From: UKL13-2 sp947085425
GTDB taxonomy: Bacteria; Pseudomonadota; Gammaproteobacteria; Burkholderiales; Usitatibacteraceae
Assembly: GCA_947085425.1 (NCBI GenBank)
Contig: CAMTWK010000018.1
Location: forward strand, 28,463 to 92,462
Direction of reading: 5' to 3'
DNA: 64,000 nucleotides
The notes below the pieces were generated by a model, which saw only the letters and a list, made by a program, of their open reading frames with translations, had not been told where the DNA came from and ran no database searches. The position numbers and the translations under genes are program-made. How positions within the stretch are numbered: position 1 is the stretch's first letter; the number at the start of each line of letters is the position of its first letter. Below, in pieces: positions 44,722 through 53,253 of the stretch.

Positions 44722-47100
44722 ATGAAAGTATCGGTAAATTGGTTAAAAGAACTGGTTGCTGTCGACATGACAGCCGACGAAATTGCCCACAAGTTGACCA
44801 TGACTGGCCTCGAGGTTGAGGAGCAATCGCCGGTCGCGGCGGCGTTTAACCGTATCGTCATCGCTGAAGTAAAAACAGTTGCGGCCCACCCTGCGGCAGA
44901 CAAACTACGCGTCACCGAGGTTGATGCAGGAACCGGCTCATTGCTGCAAATTGTTTGTGGTGCACCCAATGTTGCAGTGGGCATGCGGGTGCCGTGTGCG
45001 TTGGTTGGTGCGCAGTTGCCCGGGCTCATAATTGAACAGGCTAAACTTCGCGGCGTGGAGTCAAATGGCATGTTGTGTTCGGCGCGCGAGTTGGGCCTGT
45101 CTGATGACCACGGCGGCCTGCTGGCGCTACCGGCGGACGCGCCGATTGGCGCAGATATCCGCCAATACCTCGATCTGGATGACGTTGTACTCACACTAAA
45201 AATCACCCCCAATCGTGGTGATTGCCTGTCAATGATCGGTGTTGCACGCGATTTGGCAGCGCTCACCGGCGCGCCATTGAATTTACCAAAGGCGCGCGCG
45301 ATCGCCATAACCGGCGCTGCACAACGCAAGGTCGCCATTGGCGCGCCTCAAGCCTGTGGCCACTACCTTGGCCGAGTCATCAGCAATATTAATTCCCGTG
45401 CTGTGACACCCGAATGGATGACCCGGCGACTGGCAAGGGGCGGATTCCGCGCCATTTCGCCGTTGGTTGATATCACCAACTATTTGACCCTTGAACGTGG
45501 TCGGCCGATGCATGCATTTGACAACGATAAGCTGACAGGCACCGTCAATGTGCGTTTCCCACATGAGGCAGAAACCATCAATTTGCTGAATGAGCAGCAG
45601 GTTGCGTTAACGGCAGACATGCTGTTGATTACGGATGAGCAAGGCCCGATTGCAATAGGCGGCGTCATGGGCGGACTTGAGTCGTCTGTTACCGATTCCA
45701 CAACCAATATATTTTTCGAAGCCGCTTACTTCAATCCGGATGTGATTCAAGGCAAAACACGCACTCTGGGCATTAATTCGGATGCGGCGTTTCGTTTTGA
45801 GCGCGGGGTTGATCCAGATTCTGCCTTGGATGGTATTGAATACGCCACGGAATTGACGCTTGCCATCTGTGGCACCGCGCAAACAAGCGTCAGCCCGATT
45901 GCCGAGGCACGCGGAACATTACCCGAACGCAAGCCCGTTCGAGTTCGACCGGCTCGTGTATGTGCCTTGATCGGCATGTTGATTGATCCAGTCGAAATGA
46001 AACAGATATTTGAGCGCCTGAATTGCACAGTCGTGACTGATGACCCATCAACCGACATGGTGGTGACCCCACCGGGCTACCGCTTCGACCTGAATATTGA
46101 GGAAGACTTTGTGGAAGAGGTGGCGCGTATTCATGGTTATGAATCCATACCGGCAGCCCCACCGCAAGCTTCCGTACCCATGACAGCCATCTCGGACTCC
46201 TACCGTTCGCGTAGCCGGCTACGCCACGAGCTTGCTGATTTGGGATATCAAGAGGTCATCAATTACAGTTTTGTACCGGAATCCCGGGAAACGAAATTGC
46301 AAGGCAATGCCCATCCGGTGCGACTCTCCAATCCAATTGCATCTCAAATGAGTGTGATGCGTACCAGTCTGCTGGGCGGACTGATTGCATCGTTGCAACA
46401 TAATTTGAACCACGGTGAATCACGTGCCAAGTTATTTGAAATCGGTCGCTGTTTTACCGGCAGTGATGCCAAACTGGAAAACCAGCCCGAGCGGATCGCC
46501 GGCTTGGTATATGGACCGCGCCATGTAGAACAGTGGGGGGAGGACAAAGTTGAAAAAATGGACTTTTTCTCGTTAAAGGGCGATATCGAGACACTTTTGT
46601 GTGGATTGGCGGTTCGTTTTGAGGCTGAAAGCCATCCTGCTCTTCACCCTGGTCGTAGCGCGGCAATATTGGTTGATGGCAATAAAATAGGCTGGATCGG
46701 CGAATTACACCCGCGTTGGCAACAAAAATATGAATTATCCAATGCGCCTATCGCCTTTGAATTGGATGTATTGTCCATTTCCAGCCAGACTGAAATTCGC
46801 AGTCAACCCATTTCGCGGATGCAATTGGTTCGCCGAGACGTGGCACTTTTGGTGGACGATTCTGTGTCTATTCAGGCTATTTCCGACACCACAAAAGGAC
46901 TCAAACTCGCCAATTTGGTGGAATTTAAGCTTTTTGATTTCTACCGGGGTTCGCACGTCGAAAATGGGAAAAAAAGCCTTGCGTTTCGTATAGTTATGCA
47001 AGATACTGAGAGAACTTTGACAGATGTTGAGTGCGATCAAGTGATAGCTCAGTTTGTTGAGGTGATGTCTCAGAAATTCGGCGCAACCCTCAGAAAATAA
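44722..47100 (+). CDS. pheT: Phenylalanyl-tRNA synthetase beta subunit
   Basis: 792 residues, full length. The N-terminus MKVSVNWLKELV leads into the EMAP-like tRNA-binding domain (about 40-150), then B3/B4 editing domains, B5 with a DNA-binding-like fold, the class II-like core and the C-terminal ferredoxin-fold anticodon domain (about 700-792). Binds and edits tRNA-Phe. ihfA begins 8 bases after its stop, as usual in proteobacteria. Confidence 0.97.
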   Translation: MKVSVNWLKELVAVDMTADEIAHKLTMTGLEVEEQSPVAAAFNRIVIAEVKTVAAHPAADKLRVTEVDAGTGSLLQIVCGAPNVAVGMRVPCALVGAQLPGLIIEQAKLRGVESNGMLCSARELGLSDDHGGLLALPADAPIGADIRQYLDLDDVVLTLKITPNRGDCLSMIGVARDLAALTGAPLNLPKARAIAITGAAQRKVAIGAPQACGHYLGRVISNINSRAVTPEWMTRRLARGGFRAISPLVDITNYLTLERGRPMHAFDNDKLTGTVNVRFPHEAETINLLNEQQVALTADMLLITDEQGPIAIGGVMGGLESSVTDSTTNIFFEAAYFNPDVIQGKTRTLGINSDAAFRFERGVDPDSALDGIEYATELTLAICGTAQTSVSPIAEARGTLPERKPVRVRPARVCALIGMLIDPVEMKQIFERLNCTVVTDDPSTDMVVTPPGYRFDLNIEEDFVEEVARIHGYESIPAAPPQASVPMTAISDSYRSRSRLRHELADLGYQEVINYSFVPESRETKLQGNAHPVRLSNPIASQMSVMRTSLLGGLIASLQHNLNHGESRAKLFEIGRCFTGSDAKLENQPERIAGLVYGPRHVEQWGEDKVEKMDFFSLKGDIETLLCGLAVRFEAESHPALHPGRSAAILVDGNKIGWIGELHPRWQQKYELSNAPIAFELDVLSISSQTEIRSQPISRMQLVRRDVALLVDDSVSIQAISDTTKGLKLANLVEFKLFDFYRGSHVENGKKSLAFRIVMQDTERTLTDVECDQVIAQFVEVMSQKFGATLRK

Positions 47101-47108
47101 ACAAGAAA

Positions 47109-47423
47109 ATGTCAATGACACTGACAAAAGCGGAACTGGCTGACTTAATGTTTGAAAAGGTCGGTTTGAACAAGCGAGAAGCCAAGGATATGGTGGAATC
47201 GTTTTTCGAGGAAATCAGGATGGCGCTCGAACGAGGCGACAGTGTGAAGCTGTCAGGATTTGGTAATTTTCAACTTCGCAATAAACCGCAGCGACCTGGC
47301 CGTAACCCGAAGACGGGAGAAGAAATCCCGATCACGGCACGCCGGGTGGTGACGTTTCATGCGAGCCAGAAATTGAAGACCCTCGTGGAGAAGTCGTTCA
47401 ATGGATCCGCAACCATCCAGTAG
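47109..47423 (+). CDS. ihfA: Integration host factor alpha subunit
   Basis: 104-residue DNA-bending protein of the HU/IHF family: LTKAELADLMFEKVGLNKREAKDMVE, the conserved core GDSVKLSGFGNFQLRNKPQRPGRNPKTGEEI and the beta-arm proline. Partner of IhfB, which is not in the window. The ATG at 47109 or 47115 may start it. Its last 23 bases overlap the merR gene, so the two are coupled. Confidence 0.95.
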   Translation: MSMTLTKAELADLMFEKVGLNKREAKDMVESFFEEIRMALERGDSVKLSGFGNFQLRNKPQRPGRNPKTGEEIPITARRVVTFHASQKLKTLVEKSFNGSATIQ

Positions 47424-47787
47424 CCTACCGGCCATTCCGGCCAAACGATATTTCACCATTGGTGAAGTCAGCGACCTATGTGGTGTCAAACCACATGTGC
47501 TGCGTTATTGGGAGCAGGAATTTACCCAATTGAAGCCGCTCAAACGGCGCGGCAATCGTCGTTATTATCAGCACCATGAGGTATTGTTGATCCGTCGAAT
47601 TCGCGAGTTATTGTATGAGCATGGCTTCACCATCAACGGTGCCCGCAATCGTTTGGATACGGTTGAAAACAACGTGCCGGTCGCTGCCAAAGCCGCTTCC
47701 GCCGCGGCGGCACGGCAAATGCGCGCACTCGATCAGCGTGAAATTCGTAGCGAGTTAAAAAGCATATTAACGATGCTTGGCGCATAA
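47401..47787 (+). CDS. MerR-family transcriptional regulator
   Basis: 128 residues. The winged-helix MerR domain is clear (YFTIGEVSDLCGVKPHVLRYWEQEFTQLKPLKRRGNRRYYQHHEVLLIRRIRELL, about 16-66), with a short dimer helix and no metal-binding Cys. This is the small regulator regularly found after ihfA in beta- and gammaproteobacteria; its target is unknown. A terminator with a 14-base perfect stem follows. Confidence 0.92.
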   Translation: MDPQPSSSLPAIPAKRYFTIGEVSDLCGVKPHVLRYWEQEFTQLKPLKRRGNRRYYQHHEVLLIRRIRELLYEHGFTINGARNRLDTVENNVPVAAKAASAAAARQMRALDQREIRSELKSILTMLGA

Positions 47788-47840
47788 ATAAATTTACAAA
47801 AAATCCCCGACCATATTCCCCAAGCAGGCAATAAATAAAA

Positions 47841-47870
47841 AAAGCCCGATTAGAGTTCTAATCGGGCTTT
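47841..47870. terminator. Bidirectional terminator between merR and tRNA-Pro
   Basis: Perfect 14-base stem AAAGCCCGATTAGA-GT-TCTAATCGGGCTTT, with A and T runs on both flanks. It lies after the merR stop and just past the 3' end of the convergent tRNA-Pro, so it can end both transcripts. Confidence 0.9.
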
Positions 47871-47880
47871 TAAATTTGTT

Positions 47881-47957
47881 TGGTCGGAGCGAGAAGATTC
47901 GAACTTCCGACCCCTTGCACCCCATGCAAGTGCGCTACCAGGCTGCGCTACGCTCCG
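47881..47957 (-). tRNA. tRNA-Pro (anticodon GGG)
   Basis: Minus-strand cloverleaf: acceptor CGGAGCG/CGCTCCG, D-arm GCGC-AGCCTGGTA-GCGC, anticodon stem CTTGC/GCAAG with loop ATGGGGT (anticodon GGG), and T-arm with GTTCGAATC. The CCA end is encoded at 47881-47883. Placement after ihfA-merR is common in proteobacteria. Confidence 0.96.
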
Positions 47958-48010
47958 ACTTGCCAGCATTATAACGTTGTCAATGCACCTTTTAGGTAGG
48001 TGATGCTTGA

Positions 48011-48436
48011 TTATGTACGCCCAATAATAGCCGCCGTTGATAACAACTCCTCCAACAGCGCCATCGAAACCGCGCCGGATACGGAATATGGATCCAGGGT
48101 AGGGCGGGGTGAGTACTTAAGCAGTACGGAGGGGTTAATTTTATCGAGATTGACCTGCCCCATGGTCCATCCTGAGAATCGTCGCTCGGTGATTTCTTCA
48201 TAACTCAAAATCAGCACATCCATGTGCCGCGGATCGCGAACAATATGGCCATACAGGTCATTGACCTCTTTGCGGCTGCCCTCCAACACCTGCATGAAAA
48301 TATCGCCGCCATAACAAAGAATGCCGGTGATACCATGCGCCGGATTGTAAGTGCGCGACTGCGCCAGGATCGATTCGATCATGGCAACGTGGTTACCCTC
48401 GGTGGCTCGGCTGGCGTAGAGCAAACGTATCATCAT
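48011..48436 (-). CDS. BLUF-domain blue-light photoreceptor
   Basis: 141 residues, a stand-alone BLUF domain that binds FAD. The photocycle residues are kept: Tyr7 in LLYASRA, Asn31 in TYNPAHGITGIL, Gln49 in FMQVLEG, and the semi-conserved Trp90 in FSGWTMG. The C-terminal 40 residues form the cap helices; no output domain is attached, so it acts through a partner protein. It starts 9 bases after the folE stop, so both are likely one transcript. Confidence 0.93.
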   Translation of the reverse strand: MMIRLLYASRATEGNHVAMIESILAQSRTYNPAHGITGILCYGGDIFMQVLEGSRKEVNDLYGHIVRDPRHMDVLILSYEEITERRFSGWTMGQVNLDKINPSVLLKYSPRPTLDPYSVSGAVSMALLEELLSTAAIIGRT

Positions 48437-48445
48437 TTTTGTTCT

Positions 48446-49156
48446 CTAGCGTTGGTTGATCAGCGATAAAAACTCGCGGCGCAAGTTTGAATCTTTCAAA
48501 AAGGAGCCGCGCATGACGCTATTGATCATTTTGGCCTGCGAATCCTTGACACCTCGCCAATGCATACAAAAGTGATCGGCTTCCATCACAATGGCCAAGC
48601 CGTCCGGCTGAATCTTGCTTTGCAACAATTCGGCGACTTGTGAAACGGCTTCTTCCTGGATTTGCGGCCGACTCATGACCCAGTCGATCAGGCGGCTGTA
48701 TTTCGACAGACCAATCAGGTTGGAATGCTCATTCGGCATCACGCCGACCCAAACACGACCCATGATGGGGCAAAGATGATGGGAGCACGCACTGCGAACG
48801 GTAATTGGCCCGACAATCATCAGTTCGTTCAGATGCGAAATATTGGGAAATTCAGTGGTTTCCGGCGCGGCAAAATAACGCCCGCGAAACACTTCGTGAA
48901 TGAACATCTTGGCTATCCGCCGGGCGGTTTCGTTGGTGTTGTGGTCGTTGTTTGTATCAATAACCAAACTTTCCAAAACCGCCTGCATTTTTGATTCAAC
49001 CTCGTCCTGTAATCCCGCCAAATCGCCGGGCTGGATAAATTCAGCAATATTGTCGTTGGCATGAAAGCGTTTTGAAGCGCGCTGCAAACGGTCGCGGATG
49101 GCGGTTGACAGCGGAATGCCGATGTCTTTGGGGTCGGTAGTTTTAACGTTATCCAT
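48446..49156 (-). CDS. folE: GTP cyclohydrolase I
   Basis: First enzyme of tetrahydrofolate (and biopterin-type) synthesis: GTP to dihydroneopterin triphosphate. 236 residues. Zinc and active-site residues are visible: Cys and His in SACSHHLCP and the second Cys in DHFCMHWRGVKD. The C-terminal sequence (NSVMRGSFLKDSNLRREFL) fits the family. Longer than the about 220 of E. coli at the N-terminus. The BLUF gene follows. Confidence 0.94.
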   Translation of the reverse strand: MDNVKTTDPKDIGIPLSTAIRDRLQRASKRFHANDNIAEFIQPGDLAGLQDEVESKMQAVLESLVIDTNNDHNTNETARRIAKMFIHEVFRGRYFAAPETTEFPNISHLNELMIVGPITVRSACSHHLCPIMGRVWVGVMPNEHSNLIGLSKYSRLIDWVMSRPQIQEEAVSQVAELLQSKIQPDGLAIVMEADHFCMHWRGVKDSQAKMINSVMRGSFLKDSNLRREFLSLINQR

Positions 49157-49515
49157 GGTTTGACGAGCGACACTTCCAATATATAGGTTGCGGCATATTT
49201 ATATTATGTCAAATAGCTGGTGCGGTAATAATGGGGCAGTCGAAGCCAGTTTATGAGACCCAAACACCCCACCATTATCGCTAAACAAGCACCTGCTCTT
49301 GCTACTTTTTTAAAAGTAACCCTGAATTATTTTTAATTCCAGTCGTAAATCATACGGATAGCTACACAGCAGATCGTTCTATAACCGCACATTGATTGTC
49401 GCGATCTGACAAAAACGCATGCGCCGCTTATTTTGCGCGGCTCAGTCAGACTCCACGCAATATGAATCGAAGTCGTAAATTGCTGTGATCAAACCGGACC
49501 ACGAAGGAAACAAAA
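49157..49515. other. AT-rich intergenic region between folE and the ThsB-like gene
   Basis: No gene was recognised. It is more AT-rich than its flanks and should hold the promoters of both divergent genes. A nested inverted repeat lies at 49405-49450: TCTGAC...GTCAGA outside and GCCGC...GCGGC inside. The palindromic TACTTTTTTAAAAGTA sits near 49300. Either could be a regulator site or a short RNA structure. Confidence 0.55.
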
Positions 49516-50025
49516 ATGTCAAAACGAGCATGTTTTTTAAGCTTTCATCACAAAGGTGACAGTTGGCGGGCGGCTGCGGTGCGCAGTATCGGTGCGATCA
49601 ATTGCAATGAGCCGGCACGCGACAATGACTGGAACGCCATCGTCAGCGGTGCCGAACCTGACCGAAAAATTAAGCGTTGGGTTGAAGAACAAATGCGCTC
49701 ACGCGCGTGTGCGGTGGTGCTGATTGGCGCCAATACCGCCAATCGAAAATGGATCAACCATGAAATTACCCTTGCGTGGGAAAGTGGTCTTGGCGTGGTC
49801 GGCCTGAAGATACATGGGTTAAAAAACAGCGATGGCGAAACCTCCCCGGAGGGGAAAAACCCATTCGACTGCTTTGATGGCGACACCGCAGGCAGACGAA
49901 TCCAGTCCATGGTGAAGTGTTACAACCCGCCCGGCATGGCCGCCAAGGAGCGTCATATTTGGATCGCATCACATTTGGCCAATATTGTCGAAGAGGCGAT
50001 CAGTATTCGCAAAAGTGTTTCATAG
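49516..50025 (+). CDS. ThsB-like TIR protein (MTH538/DUF1863 family), orphan
   Basis: 169 residues. The N-terminus RACFLSFHHKGDSWRAAAVRS matches the start of ThsB-type TIR proteins (pfam08937), the sensor that makes the nucleotide signal in Thoeris defence. IKRWVEEQMRSRACAVVLIGANTANRKWINHEITLAW follows, with Glu83 at the TIR catalytic position. No ThsA-like SIR2-SLOG or other effector gene is adjacent. The ATG is preceded by GAAGGA, and the gene appears monocistronic. It may feed the SLOG protein about 28 kb away, or be a remnant; both are inference. Confidence 0.78.
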   Translation: MSKRACFLSFHHKGDSWRAAAVRSIGAINCNEPARDNDWNAIVSGAEPDRKIKRWVEEQMRSRACAVVLIGANTANRKWINHEITLAWESGLGVVGLKIHGLKNSDGETSPEGKNPFDCFDGDTAGRRIQSMVKCYNPPGMAAKERHIWIASHLANIVEEAISIRKSVS

Positions 50026-50240
50026 GCCAACGCCCCGCCGTTTGACTCTGTCGTAAAAGCGCCCTGTCCATCCGGGTCGACAAGACTCAATTGCAGCTGG
50101 TTTGCGTAATTCCAAAACGTACATAAACACGAGCAATCGGGCTCTGTCTAGTAAACTCACGCTTGGAAAAAACAAAGCGTGAAGACCATTACGACTCCAT
50201 ATTCAGCGACACCCGCATCCAATTCAACCTGCGCGCCGAT

Positions 50241-52130
50241 ATGTGTGGCATAAGCGGGTTTGTCCCATTTGGCCCGCAGCCGGACGAGCCACGCCCGTTG
50301 CTGATGAGAATGAACCGGCGGTTGAGCCATCGTGGACCCGATGCCGAGGGGTATTTTTCATCCGGGAACGTGCATTTTGGCCATCGCCGGTTATCGGTCA
50401 TTGATATTGCTGCCAGCATCCAACCGATGTCCGACGGTCGCCATACCCTGGTTTTTAACGGCGAGGTGTACAACTTCCGGGTCTTGCGGGAGGAATTAAA
50501 ACAACTCGGCAGGTCTTTTCGCACCAACGGCGATACCGAAGTCGTTTTGCAAGCCATAGCGCAATGGGGGGATGCCGCGCTTGGTCGATTTCAGGGCATG
50601 TTTGCTTTTGCTTGTTATGATCAACAGGCAAAGTCACTACTGGTGGCGCGTGACCATCTGGGCATCAAACCATTCCATTTTGCCTGGGACGGCAAATTAT
50701 TCGTGTTTGCGTCTGAACTCAAAGCCATCACCGAACACCCGCAGGTTGCCCGCGATATTGATTTGGACGCGCTCGGTTTGTTTTTGGAATGCCAATACAT
50801 CCCCGCCCCACTCACCATTTATCAATCCATTCGCAAGCTCCCGGCCGGGCATGCGATACGTCTCAACACGACCACCGCCGAGCTGACAACATGGAAATAT
50901 TGGCAACCGAGCTATGCCGATAAACAATCTTTCGCTGAAGCCGACGCGATTGCCGCGCTGGATGAACAGTTGCGCGCATCGGTTCAATCGATGTTGGTGG
51001 CAGATGTACCTTTAGGGGCGTTTGTCAGCGGCGGTATCGACTCCAGTCTGGTTGCCGCCGTGATGACCGACCTGACGGGTAAGCCGATTGAAACATTTAA
51101 TCTGGGATTTTTAAACGATCAAGGCGTCGCAGACACAACTGAAAGCGAACACGATGAAGCGGCAAAGGTCGCCACCCATTTAGGCAGCCGCCATCACGCG
51201 CTGATGGTGAAGTCGTCTGATATCACCGACGCATTTGCCGACTGGGTTGATGTGTTTGATGAGCCGTTCGGCGACCAAGCGGCCTTGCCGACCATGCTGC
51301 TGTCCAAATTAACCCGTCAACACGTCACGGTTGCCTTAACCGGCGAAGGTGCGGATGAGCTGTTTTCCGGATACGGGAATTATCGCAAGCGTGTGGCTGA
51401 AGAAAAAATATCATCGTTTTTGGGCGGCGCGGGTTCACCATTGCCGGGTTTATTGCGCGCCCTGCCCGCTGCCGCGCGCAAAGATCGGCTCATAAAAGCC
51501 ATCATGCAGCCGCGCAACAAACGTTATGCAACCATTCCAAACGTGTTTGACATTGCCGTGCAGCCTGAAATTTTTTCAGCACGGCTGCTGCGCCGGCAAA
51601 AAACGCATATTGCCGACTATGCGGCAAAGTTTTTTGACGAGTGTGATGCCACCGACTACCTTGAAAAAATAATGTACGTCGATGAACGACTTTGGTTGGC
51701 AGATGATCTGTTGACCAAAGTGGATCGAGCCACCATGGCCTATTCCCTGGAAGCACGGGTGCCCTACCTCGATCATCAATTTGTCGAGTTTGTCGCCACA
51801 CTCGATCCAAGCCTCAAACAAAACGGCAAAACCACCAAATATATTTTGAAAAAACTCGCCGAAAAATATTTACCTGCCGACATTGTTTACCGCAACAAAC
51901 AAGGGTTTGTGATGCCGTTGTCAATGTGGCTGGCGGGTGATTTAAAACCACACGTTGATGCGGCGTTAGGAACAAACGGACTGATGCGGCGCGGCTTATT
52001 CCGGGACGGCGCTCTGGCGAAGCTCATGTCTGAACATCAAAACAAACGCAGCAATCACGCCGGACGTATATGGGCGCTGACGGTTTTGGAACAATGGTTC
52101 AAGCGTTATGAACCGGAATTTTCGATATGA
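50241..52130 (+). CDS. Asparagine synthase-like glutamine amidotransferase (1)
   Basis: 629 residues: class II glutaminase domain starting MCGISGF with the nucleophile Cys2 after Met removal, LSHRGPDAEG and NGEVYNF; then the synthetase domain with the PP-loop GAFVSGGIDSSLVAA. The start must be the ATG at 50241 to expose Cys2; codons before it are not conserved. In surface-polysaccharide clusters such enzymes often amidate sugar acids instead of making free Asn. Its TGA overlaps the next ATG (ATGA), so it is coupled to the glycosyltransferase. Confidence 0.9.
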   Translation: MCGISGFVPFGPQPDEPRPLLMRMNRRLSHRGPDAEGYFSSGNVHFGHRRLSVIDIAASIQPMSDGRHTLVFNGEVYNFRVLREELKQLGRSFRTNGDTEVVLQAIAQWGDAALGRFQGMFAFACYDQQAKSLLVARDHLGIKPFHFAWDGKLFVFASELKAITEHPQVARDIDLDALGLFLECQYIPAPLTIYQSIRKLPAGHAIRLNTTTAELTTWKYWQPSYADKQSFAEADAIAALDEQLRASVQSMLVADVPLGAFVSGGIDSSLVAAVMTDLTGKPIETFNLGFLNDQGVADTTESEHDEAAKVATHLGSRHHALMVKSSDITDAFADWVDVFDEPFGDQAALPTMLLSKLTRQHVTVALTGEGADELFSGYGNYRKRVAEEKISSFLGGAGSPLPGLLRALPAAARKDRLIKAIMQPRNKRYATIPNVFDIAVQPEIFSARLLRRQKTHIADYAAKFFDECDATDYLEKIMYVDERLWLADDLLTKVDRATMAYSLEARVPYLDHQFVEFVATLDPSLKQNGKTTKYILKKLAEKYLPADIVYRNKQGFVMPLSMWLAGDLKPHVDAALGTNGLMRRGLFRDGALAKLMSEHQNKRSNHAGRIWALTVLEQWFKRYEPEFSI

Positions 52131-53251
52131 CCAAACCCCTTTCCATCCTGCACACCGAATCATCCATTGGCTGGGGTGGGCAGGAGATTCGCATCCTGAC
52201 CGAAGCGCGCGGTTTGCTGGATCGTGGCCATCGCGTCATGTTGCTGACCCCTGAAAATGCCGAGATATTGCCGGCAGCAATAAAAATGGGCGTACCCGTT
52301 ACCGCGATCAACATCGGTAAAAAACGCATTGGTCCGCTGCTGGCCATGCGCGGTTGGTTGGCCGATCATCTGCACGACATTGATGTCATCAATACCCACA
52401 GTTCGACCGACACTTGGCTGGCGGCGGTTGCCTCCGCCAGCCTGACCGATGCGGTGCCGATTGTGCGCACCCGACACGTGTCCACAGCGATCAACAATCA
52501 CTGGTCCACCCGTTGGTTGTATACCCGCGCGAGCGCATACATTGTCACCACCGGTGAAGCATTGCGCCAACAATTACATCGCGACAACGGTTATGACCTC
52601 AATCGTATGACCTCGGTACGCACCGGCATTGATTTGCAACGCTTTCGACCGCTCGACCAAACGACGCTGCGTGTCAAACTTGGCGTAACCGATCATCCCA
52701 CCATTGGCATATTGGCAACATTGCGCGATTGGAAGGGCCATGACTATTTACTCGATGCCATGAAAATTTTGGCGGTCGAATTTCCACAATGGAAATTGAT
52801 TGTCATTGGCGACGGCCCGCAGCGAGTGCGCCTCGAAACACGGGTGCAAAATGAAGCCCTTGCCAACACGGTTCGATTTGCCGGTAATGTTGATAACGTA
52901 CCGGAGTGGTTGGCCACGCTGGATTTATTCACCCTCCCCTCCTACGGTGACGAAGGGGTGCCGCAAGGCATCATGCAAGCCATGGCGTGTGGCAAACCGG
53001 TTGTGTCGACATCGGTAGGTGCGATCGATGAAGCGGTGCAGGACGGGCAGACAGGATTGATGGTGGTGCCGCGTGATGCGGCAGCGTTGGCAGCAGGGCT
53101 GGGGCAACTGATGCGTAACCATACTTTGCGCCAGAAAATGGGTGCCGCCAGTCTCGAATATGCACAACAACATTTTGGGCTGGATATGATGCTCGAAAAA
53201 ATGTTGGCCGTGTTTGAGCAGCAGTGCCAAAAGCAGCGGAAAAAGACCTGA
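52127..53251 (+). CDS. Glycosyltransferase family 4 (GT-B)
   Basis: 374 residues with two Rossmann-like halves. The N-terminal half begins ILHTESSIGWGGQEIRILTEARGL (acceptor side); the C-terminal half carries the donor-binding features VIGDGPQRVRLE and LDLFTLPSYGDEGVPQGIMQAMACGKPVV, with the Glu in the EX7E-like region. Probably adds a sugar to a lipid-linked or surface glycan. Coupled to asparagine synthase genes on both sides: 4-base overlap before, 2-base gap after. Confidence 0.9.
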   Translation: MTKPLSILHTESSIGWGGQEIRILTEARGLLDRGHRVMLLTPENAEILPAAIKMGVPVTAINIGKKRIGPLLAMRGWLADHLHDIDVINTHSSTDTWLAAVASASLTDAVPIVRTRHVSTAINNHWSTRWLYTRASAYIVTTGEALRQQLHRDNGYDLNRMTSVRTGIDLQRFRPLDQTTLRVKLGVTDHPTIGILATLRDWKGHDYLLDAMKILAVEFPQWKLIVIGDGPQRVRLETRVQNEALANTVRFAGNVDNVPEWLATLDLFTLPSYGDEGVPQGIMQAMACGKPVVSTSVGAIDEAVQDGQTGLMVVPRDAAALAAGLGQLMRNHTLRQKMGAASLEYAQQHFGLDMMLEKMLAVFEQQCQKQRKKT

Positions 53252-53253
53252 CT

